DNA from: Dreissena polymorpha
Taxonomy: Eukaryota > Mollusca > Bivalvia > Myida > Dreissenidae
DNA: 64,000 nt
Reading direction: 5' to 3'
Assembly (NCBI RefSeq): GCF_020536995.1
Contig: NC_068357.1
Coordinates: 123,535,704 to 123,599,703 of the forward strand
The notes beneath the pieces were generated by a model. That model was not told the DNA's origin. It did not search any database and saw nothing but the letters and a program-made list of their open reading frames with translations. This document shows positions 55,897 to 64,000 of this stretch, piece after piece. The first letter of the stretch is position 1. Every line of letters begins with the position of its first letter. Both the position numbers and the translations under genes were made by a program.

Positions 55897-57816
55897 ATAG
55901 TCACCAAGCATTAATTATATCGAAATATAAATGGTATACATTTATTTGAAACAGTCAATAATATATACTACATTTAACAAGGAAATTTCAAAAACAATAG
56001 CTTCAACATTTTTCACACTTTGACAAACGGACGACTTGTTGAAGCTTTTCGCGCTGCAATGATGCGAGTTGAATCGTTCGCGTATCGCTTTTATAGAACC
56101 GACATGTCCGTTTATTAATTATTAAGAAGTTAATAATTTGTCATAAAACAATTAAAAAAGATCCCATTACGTATGGAAAACTTATTGCGCACACAATTAT
56201 AGGAAAAAAACGTAAACCGCGCATATATGATTATCATACCTACATGTATTTAAACATGGTTGTACGAAACAATGATTAATTTTACACCAATTCTTTATCA
56301 TGCAATTTTTACAAGAATCAAATGTTTATTTATTTTCTAATTTAATAAAAATTAACCAACATTTTTAAAATTTGTACATGAGTTACGGTTCTACATTAAT
56401 TAGTTAAATATTAAATTGTTTAGCATGAACAAATTAAAAAAATATTTATTTAAGTATTCCATACTACAGCCTTATCTCTAGACAACCCCTATCAGTACTA
56501 GCCTTATCTACTCCTCGATAATCAGTGCCCTCATCAGCTCTGAATGACTGACAGATTATCGGTTTATTGTAATTTTAGTGGTGAGAATTAGGGTATTGTT
56601 ACTGATTAGGAGACAGCTGTTTTCAATATCTTTCATAGCTCATTATAAGTAAAAAATATAAGCTTATACAAAATTTATAACAATTAAATAGGAATTAGAA
56701 TACAAATAATTAAAAAACATGAACGCACAAATAGAGCTCTACATAGACTTTCCACTATTATAAATCAACACGCGAACCATTACACGTATTTGAATTAATA
56801 ATTGCAAATTACATATTTTCCAATATTGGTTCAAAATACTTGAATCGAGTGATAGAAGTATCACAAAAACAAACATGCATCTATCATTCAATTTAGTTTA
56901 TTTGATTATTGCTTTGCTATTTTAATAATTGTTAGTAGTATATAAGATTTTTCACACCTATTGCAAACATTCATATAACCCGTGAAAAACACCGACCACA
57001 AGTGTAACAGAGCAATTAAATGTGACAACCTTTTATTCAGATAATTAAAAAAGGACATGATTACTATTTTTACTTATAAACTTCTTATAAACTTCTGATC
57101 ATATTACATCCTTCATCTATTTCTATATATTTTTTCGAGGCATGCGTGTTGACTTCGAAAAAGTGCGAGTTGACCAGAAATGCCGTTCGAGTTGACCAAA
57201 AAACGTGCGAGTTGACTACCGTGCGAGTTGACCGGCACCCATATATTATAAATTTAACAAGGAAATTGCAAAAACAATAGCTTCAACATTTTTCACCCAA
57301 GTAACAGTTCAGATATGTCATCAAAACTATATGGGCCTTCGTCTCAATTATGATCCAATTAACGGGTATTGCCAAAGTGTTACACAAGAGAGTTGTCATT
57401 AGATGTCACGAGGACCCAAGCTACCACCCCTGCAAAGGTGACGATTGCATCAAATGCAACTATTAATTTTGCTTTAAGTTGCAATATTAATAAAATTCCT
57501 ATTAAGATGACAGTACAAACAATAAACAAGTGGTGCCACTTAACAATAAAACATCAGTGCATTTTGGAACGGATTTATATTTTTAATTATTCAGCCTGTT
57601 AATAAATTTTTGTTCGTATATATGGAGGAATGTGTAATGTTGATATTAGCCTGCTATACAAAGTAAGTTATTGTTTGTATGATTTCCATCATACTTATAA
57701 ATTGTTGTAATTTAAAGACGAACTTCTAAAGTATATCTCCAAATTAATTTAAAAATGTTTCATAACAATATGGTTTTATTCACGCACAAAAGCAACAACA
57801 GGTAACGTTAACACAC
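55897..57816 (-). other. MULE interior without recognised coding sequence
   Basis: AT-rich. It contains a 56-bp direct duplication (55,961-56,016 and 57,241-57,296) and a cluster of GCGAGTTGACC iterons (57,144-57,235). It may be an intron of the transposon transcript or a decayed N-terminal transposase region. Confidence 0.5.
57144..57235 (+). repeat. GTGCGAGTTGACC iteron cluster inside the MULE
   Basis: Five variants of a 13-bp motif occur at irregular 17-25-bp spacing. A single similar word, ATGCGAGTTGAA, lies near 56,063. Confidence 0.8.
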
Positions 57817-57963
57817 CTTGCAGGAGGGCACGATTTCAAAAATCGACTCCTCTTCACACAGATCTACCGTTGTGAAACCGGAGTAGGACAATGTTATAAT
57901 GTCCTCACTTTTGAGATACTGGTGCATATACTTCACCTGGCTGTGTCCGAAAATCAAAGCCAT
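57817..57963 (-). CDS. Candidate first coding exon of the MULE, SGNH-like start
   Basis: ATG opens 49 codons, MALIFGHSQVKYMHQYLKSE then DIITLSYSGFTTVDL, ending TGCAAG before GTGTGT, phase 0. The GHSQ block after a short hydrophobic strand resembles block I of SGNH/GDSL hydrolases, and the following YSG fits the early part of that fold. It sits about 500 bp inside the right-end repeats in the orientation of the transposase, as a first exon should. The continuation exon was not found. A host exon captured by the element is the alternative. Confidence 0.5.
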
Positions 57964-58477
57964 TCTTTTACACTCACTAGACGGCACACGAAAACACTAT
58001 AGGAACTATACACACAAAAAGAACACAAAATTACAAAACACTTCTTCCAAATATCGCAAAAAACACACACACAAAAACTGTTGAAAAACACGAAAAACAC
58101 TTTACACACAACACACACAAAACACGTATTCCAAATATCACACTAATCACTGACAGCACTGATATTACAAGTAATAACAACGATATGAATGGATACAAAA
58201 CATCGGATATAAATATACGACTAAGAATTACTCGCTAAAATATAACAATTTCTTTAACAATATGTGTGAAATTTCATTCCTTAAGATGCAATTTAAATAA
58301 CTTTGAAGTCATCTGAGCAAATAAACACCCGGCATAATTAAGGGTCTTTTGGGTTGAAATTCAAAGGGAAGTATTAATTGGCAGGTAAATGTACATCCTT
58401 ATATTCACACTTAGACAATCTCGATAAAATAAAATTAGCCACAAACAACATCAATAAGTTTTTGCCTTCTTTCTCTA

Positions 58478-59470
58478 TATTGGCTGCGTTTTTCTTCTGT
58501 TTCTATATTGACTGCGTTTTCCTTCTTTGTCTATATTGCCTGCGTTTTCCAACGATATCTATATTGACTGCAACGATGTCTATATTGGCTGCGTTTTATG
58601 GCCCGATAACGCAGTCTGCAATTTGCAGCGATGTCCATATTGTCTGCGTTAAGAACCACAATTCGTTCAATCTATACATACATATACATACATACATTTT
58701 ATACATTTTGTATAATTATGTTAATACAATTTTTATTACTCATGTGTGCTCATAAAATAAAATTATGATGTCTTCAATTTGATACACAAAATAATAAAAT
58801 GTGTATAAATTTACTGCCATTATAGCGATAAAAAACGATAAGTTTTAAAATAGTATGGACCTTTACCACTTTCATAAATAAAAACCGTATTGATACAGTG
58901 ATTCTCCAACTTTTTTGCATTCTTTCTCTATATTGGCTGCGTTTTTCTTCTGTTTCTATATTGACTGCGTTTTCCTTCTTTGTCTATATTGCCTGCGTTT
59001 TCCAACGATATCGTTATTGACTGCAACGATGTCTATATTGGCTGCGTTTTATGGCCCGATAACGCAGTCTGCAATTTGCAGCGATGTCCATATTGTCTGC
59101 GTTGAAAACCACAATTCGTTCAATCTATACATACATATACATACATACATTTTATATAATTATGTTAATACAATTTTTATTACGCATGTGTGCTCATAAA
59201 ATCAAATATGATGTCTTCAACTTGATAAACAAAATAATAAAATGTGTTTAAATTTACGGCCATTATAGCGATAAAAATCGATAAGTTTTAAAAATGTTTG
59301 GACCCATAAATAAAAACCTTATTGATACAGTCATTCTCGAACTTTTTTGCCGTCTATCTCTATATTGGCTGCGTATTCCTTCTATTTCTATATTGGCTGC
59401 GTTTGCCAACGATTTCTATATTGCCTGCAACGATGTCTATACATTGACCGCATTGACTGCGTTGAAAATA
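58478..59470 (-). repeat. Internal reiterations of the MULE right end, ~430-bp units
   Basis: Cores at 58,478-58,655, 58,918-59,105 and 59,346-59,465, plus the terminal one at 59,754, each hold TCTATATTGGCTGCGTTTT and CTATATTGACTGCAACGATG-type words, separated by an AT-rich spacer (CATATACATACATACATTTT, ATGTCTTCAA). The first two units are nearly identical over about 420 bp. Confidence 0.92.
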
Positions 59471-59753
59471 ACAACCCGTTTAATCTGTACATATACTTTA
59501 CATACATTTATTTCATAAACAATTATGTTAAACAAGCAAAACATATTGTTATGTCTTCTTCTTGATACAGAAAAACTCAATGCGTTTATAATTAAACTAT
59601 AATTAAACTGCCATTTTAGCGATTAAAACGATAATTTACGTCTTATAATTGTTTGGACCTTTACCAGTTTCATACATATACTGTTAATTAAAACCTTCGA
59701 ATTATTGATACGGTAATTCTCTCGAATTTCACCCGTTTTGCCTTATAGTTTTT

Positions 59754-59907
59754 ATCGTCTGCGTATTCCTTCTTTGTCTATATTGCCTGCGTTTTCCAAC
59801 GATATCTATATTGACTGCAACGATGTCTATATTGGCTGCGTTTTATGGCCCGATAACGCAGCCTGCAATTTGCAGGCTGCGCTAAATGCCGCGTTTTATA
59901 CTGACCC
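59754..59907 (-). repeat. Right terminal inverted repeat of the MULE
   Basis: Read on the minus strand it begins GGGTCAGTATAAAACGCGGC and matches the left end. Seven extra bases (GCTGGAA on the plus strand) separate it from the CCCCTTGTTCGT duplicate. Confidence 0.88.
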
Positions 59908-59926
59908 GCTGGAACCCCTTGTTCGT

Positions 59927-62900
59927 TACTTTGCCATAAAATATTGAAACCCGCCATTTTATAGAAGTATATCGATACTGACAAGCGCACATAATAATTT
60001 AGGTACATTGTTGGTGAATAAGACCAAAGCCTGTGTTATTTAAAAATTGAACTGCTTTTGTCTTTCTTTTTATAGCTGTTCTACTGATATAATAATAATA
60101 AAATAATATTATAAAAAAATTAAGTGAAGGGTTGAAAAAACTTTTTGTTACCAAACCATTGATGCATACATGCTTATTTGAAAAAAAGGCATTTGACAAT
60201 AATTCTTTACTGTAAACTATATAAAGGCATAACAATGATGCATTTCCATGATTCCAAACCAGGTTGCAGATATCCGAGTGGGTTACGGAAATTGCCAATA
60301 AAAGAAAAATTGCTTTGATGTAGGATATTTTATCTATAAAATTATATTTTTCGTTCTAAGTATGACCGTTCACCAGTAAAGAAAGTGACTGATGTTTTCC
60401 CGATTAAGAGTCAAATCTAGACACAGCGCTGTGTAATTAATGTGGAAATTCAGGAATAAACTTTAAATTATATTATACAAGTTATGTTGCAGCTTCATCT
60501 ACTTATCAGTCCCACTACCACCCCTTCCACCCCCAAACAATGTAGTTGTTTGACCCATATCCATAAAACTTGTAGTGAAAACAGTGCATGTTTAGAACTA
60601 ACAATTACTTAAGCATCCTGCTGGTTCTTTTACAAAAGTATTCTGTTGGTCAATTAGCACAAAAGTTGCATTTTATATCCTGATTGTAATGTAAGGATAT
60701 GTGATGGTAAATCAATCAAATCAAAGATACATAATGAACAGAAGCACTGCAATTGGTCAAAGATTTTTTTAAGTCCACCATATTGTATCAACCACGTCAT
60801 ATCATAGTTTTTTAGCCAACATAAAACTTTGCGTACGCATACATTTTCACTAGGTTTTAATTATTTGTAGTTAAAAATTTGTAAGGTATGCACAGGTAAA
60901 TATTTGTTCGACCTGCATATTCAGTCTGATAACCCGTTCAAACAAATAGAAAGATTTTATTCTCTTTGTATGTACTCAGATCTAGATGCCTGCAGTAATT
61001 GGTGACTCTTCATTGAAATCTTGGATCAGAATAGAAGCGCCGTTCTCTAAGGTCATTAGTTTTTGTAAACCCTCGATTAGCAGTGACCCCATCACTGAGT
61101 CCGCTGATTAATTCTTCACTTTCAAGTGTTATGTGCTTGTGTGAACTGTGACCAGCCTTTAAGCAGAATTATGCCCTTAATGCACTTCAAAAAGTCAGAC
61201 AAAGGTTACTCGTTAAGTCAGGCTAATGTATGCAAGCAACAAGTAAACGTTACTGTAGATTTTTGATTGAAAATTTACACATGTTTTCGGGATGATAATG
61301 TCACTGTCCAAGGCCCAAACCTCTGACCTGCCATTTAGCAGATATATGCTTTTTTGTACTTTGAAAATTCAGGTAAATATTTATGTGCAAGAACTCCTTC
61401 ATCAATCTAACCTGTAGACTAGCATTTTGGGCCAGTTTGTGTTCAAGGTCACGGTTGCTTGAAAATGGATTAAACAAATTGTGCTCAACAACACCAGTAA
61501 TGATGAAGATATTGTATTGAAATTGTGCTTAGGTAGGTAACATTATGATCTACATGTAGTAAGGTATAGAATTTAAAGACAATGCTACTGAACATTACTA
61601 AAATAGAAAAATAGTTAATGCGTTATAACTTTAGTTAGGAGTTTTTTCTGTAATTTTGTTCGTAAATAACTTACTAAAGACCTATGCTGGGATTACAGAT
61701 TCGTATAATGCAGCTGTTTATCAATCCAAGTTTCAATTATCAGCACTGTATTTTCCAAACAATGGTTGTGTATCGATAGTGAGAAGCCAGAACCCTCCAC
61801 CTGCCAAAAATACTAAATTAAATAGAAATGGAAGAACTGGAGACGAGTGTGAAGTTGTACTTTGTGTAGCATAGTTGATGTGCTCTGGTGTTTGTTAGCA
61901 ATCAACTTACTTTTGGACTGCACCAATGTCTGTATAGAAATATTTTAAAGACAGTCTTTCAATTGGGGAAATATCACAAACAAATTACCAGGATGTTTCA
62001 CCCTGCTCCTTTGTGCTCCCCCACCAGACCCTCTGGATTGGCCAATACAAAACTGAAAATCTGTTTAATTTTTTATGCTGTTGCCCAGATTCAGTTAGGA
62101 ATGAAAAGATTATGCTTAAATATCTGTGCTAGACGAAAAACGAATACTTTAAATTAGGAATTAATTACCAGAAATTGTCACCAGACTACTTTTTCTTTCG
62201 ACCTTGCCCCTTTTTTATCAGCATTTAAGCTGTGTGAATGAGAAAACAATTGTAATTCAAATACCTTCGTGAGGTCTATTGTGATTGTGCAGGAAATTAA
62301 ATTTGTAAAAATTCAAACAAATGTGTAACTAGCCAACTCCCCAAAGTGTAACTAGCCAAACTTAAGCCTGTTTTTTATTTACATCAATCAGGGGTTCTGA
62401 AATATTTTAGGAGTCTACTTGTCCACGGACAAGTTGAACCCACAAATTCACTTGTCCGTACCAAAGAAGTTCTTGTTCGTACTTTTAAGATAGATAAAGG
62501 AAAAGATAATTACTAATTAAACAAATAATACAAACATACACTTTTGTCAATTTCTATTTTAACTTATAAACATAGTTAACAAGAAAATTCACATGAACAA
62601 AACACACAAGCAAGATGTGCATATTATAAGAACACTTTTTAGTCACACATGATACCATCTCGGATGAAATGTCAAATAATTGGCGAGATACCCCGGTGCT
62701 TTAGTGGAAATTCACAACGAAACTTTTATTGTAAATTAATTGATCTCAATGCTGTACCGGCTACGAAATTTTTATTTACAAATAAACACACCCACGCCAA
62801 TTTTTGCGCGCTTCATATCAGGATAAAGAAATTAATTTATTTCATCTAGAATTTGTAACCGTAAATAGCTTTACACGACGCGTGCAAACCGTGTCATATG

Positions 62901-63200
62901 ATTTACGCATGTTGGAATACAACTGTCCTGCTTGGGCGCTTATTTCATCAAATCTTTAAATAGAAACATATGCCGAAATACATTTGATACTTTTGCAAAT
63001 TGCAAACGTTCGTGTTTATGACATTCTTGATCACTTTTATCGTCATTATTTTCCAGATTTTGCTTTTAAAAATGGAAATCAGGCATAAATGTGATTATCG
63101 AGTAATGGATTAAGACGGTAGAAGATGCATGTATGCGATTGAGACAGTTGAAACGTAATGGTATGTATCGGGGAATCGAGAGACTCGGGACAATACGATT
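59927..63200. other. Right flank of the MULE, no supportable gene
   Basis: Mixed AT-rich DNA. Open frames at 61,656-62,157 lack domains and splice context. A hAT-like left end (CAGGGGTTCTGAAATA) near 62,390 is followed by ACTTGTCC-ac-GGACAAGT. Nothing coding is claimed. Confidence 0.4.
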
Positions 63201-63264
63201 ATTTCAATCACTTATGAGTTCTCCATGGCTTCAAACTGTCAGTTGCATAATCAAACACGCAAGT

Positions 63265-63545
63265 ATCAATCCTCCAGGTGCAGTACCCTACATCTAGGTG
63301 CGAACACGGTTTCCTTTTATACGCAGCGTTTAAAAAGACAGGGAAAAAAACTGTCATGGGCATCAAAGTTAAATATGATTGTAAGCCGGGTAGCTCGGCG
63401 TCATATCCCAATAATTTCCTCGGCATCATGCCGATGCGTGCCGCGACATGTCTCGTTGAACAGACGCGGCGACGAGATGGTCGATGCCGAGTCGACTCGG
63501 CGAGCACTTGATGTCGTCAAACTCCGCGGATCGCGGAATTTGTTG
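63265..63545. other. CpG-rich patch with palindromes, nature unknown
   Basis: This patch is markedly richer in CpG than its surroundings. It holds the perfect 16-bp palindrome GCCGAGTCGACTCGGC (63,486-63,501) and CCGCGGATCGCGG nearby. Open frames exist on both strands but show no domain. It could be a promoter island of a gene beyond the window or a decayed repeat. Confidence 0.4.
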
Positions 63546-64000
63546 GTTTTGCGTGAGCTTTACTGTACATGTTTTCAAGCACACAGTTTAAAACACGTGT
63601 TCATGGTTTAGTATAGCTAAGTATCGCATAAAGCTCTCAACGATGATGAACATAAATACATGAATTTAAATATGAATATGAAATATTTCCTAAAAAAAAA
63701 ATAATTTTACAATAATAAATAATAGAGTTAGTGTCAATGACATTGTCCAAGATTGTACAGCATGAATAATTAAGATTGTTTTTTAAGTGTTTCGCATGTT
63801 CTGTATTGCCTTTTTTGGCAACTATCATATTTTATAGCTTGCTGCCTTGGACCTTGAATACAAAATACACGCATATTCCATCACACTAAAATACGCATGT
63901 ATTTACTTATACGCATGTAGTTCGTTGCACAGATATGTGGATAATTATAACAACTGCTTAATTCAGTTGACTTTTATACATAACTAAGAAACTTTTATCT
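63546..64000. other. AT-rich right edge, nothing seen
   Basis: No exon, repeat array or RNA gene is recognised. Confidence 0.45.

Larger units (their letters stand above)
49821..59914 (-). mobile_element. 10.1-kb Mutator-like DNA transposon (MULE) with Ulp1-PHD cargo
   Basis: Inverted ends (49,821-49,966 and 59,754-59,907) share GCGGCATTTAGCGCAG, TGCAAATTGCAGGCTG and CGTTGCAGTCAATATAGATA. CCCCTTGTTCGT lies just outside both (49,809-49,820 and 59,915-59,926), a probable target duplication somewhat longer than the usual 9-11 bp. All recognised coding parts read on the minus strand, from the right end inwards: SGNH-like first exon, MULE transposase, SWIM finger, Ulp1 protease, PHD finger. The transposase frame holds stops and lacks its N-terminal part, so the copy is probably immobile without help. 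Other elements are nested inside. Confidence 0.88.

Noticed and set aside
58378-59565. Plus-strand open frames with repeated FSILAAFFF and LRFPTISI phrases
   Set aside because: Translations of the reiterated MULE end. They are antisense to the transposon genes and repeat with the end units.
61656-62157. Two adjacent plus-strand open frames of 72 and 89 codons
   Set aside because: No homology that I recognise, no acceptor or donor pattern and random-looking composition.
1-64000. Retroelement or virus-like genes
   Set aside because: I looked for reverse transcriptase, integrase, capsid and envelope motifs in the supplied frames and saw none.

Overview
This window looks like nuclear DNA of a marine or freshwater bivalve mollusc. 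The evidence is AT-rich sequence, small exons in long introns, and dense copies of short interspersed and MITE-like repeats of a type I associate with bivalves. Dreissena is my best guess for the genus, at low confidence. I saw no bacterial operons, no tRNA or rRNA, and no reverse transcriptase or virus-like genes.

Layout: (1) 1-3,060 is mostly non-coding, with a possible 3' terminal exon at the left edge. (2) 3,072-6,100 holds repeats. (3) 6,236-9,623 (minus strand) holds the last two exons of an unrecognised single-pass membrane protein. (4) 9,624-14,600 holds a degenerate satellite, a TIR element with 9-bp target duplications, and an expanded MITE. (5) 15,113-44,776 (minus strand) is one host gene: a 14-exon orthologue of the mitochondrial DEAD-box RNA helicase DDX28. 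I assembled it exon by exon; all splice phases agree and give 567 codons carrying every DEAD-box motif. (6) 44,777-49,808 is repeats. (7) 49,821-59,914 is a 10.1-kb Mutator-like DNA transposon (MULE). It has complex inverted ends, a transposase/SWIM frame with internal stops, an intact Ulp1-type protease plus PHD finger, and a candidate SGNH-like first exon. (8) 59,927-64,000 has no gene I can support.

The most unusual observation is in the DDX28 gene. At six splice junctions the exon-intron boundary itself has been copied in tandem: exon 1 donor, exon 2 acceptor, exon 3 donor, exon 8 acceptor, and exon 10 acceptor and donor. Each repeat unit carries the exon edge plus the splice site plus flanking intron. 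Copy number runs from about 2.6 to about 63. The transcript would therefore carry arrays of near-identical decoy splice sites beside the real ones. One of these arrays (exon 2, 48 bp x 3) is in frame and could change the protein in 16-residue steps.

Functionally, the helicase is expected to act in mitochondrial large-ribosomal-subunit assembly. The MULE is a separate mobile unit and looks inactive because its transposase frame is broken and lacks an N-terminal part.
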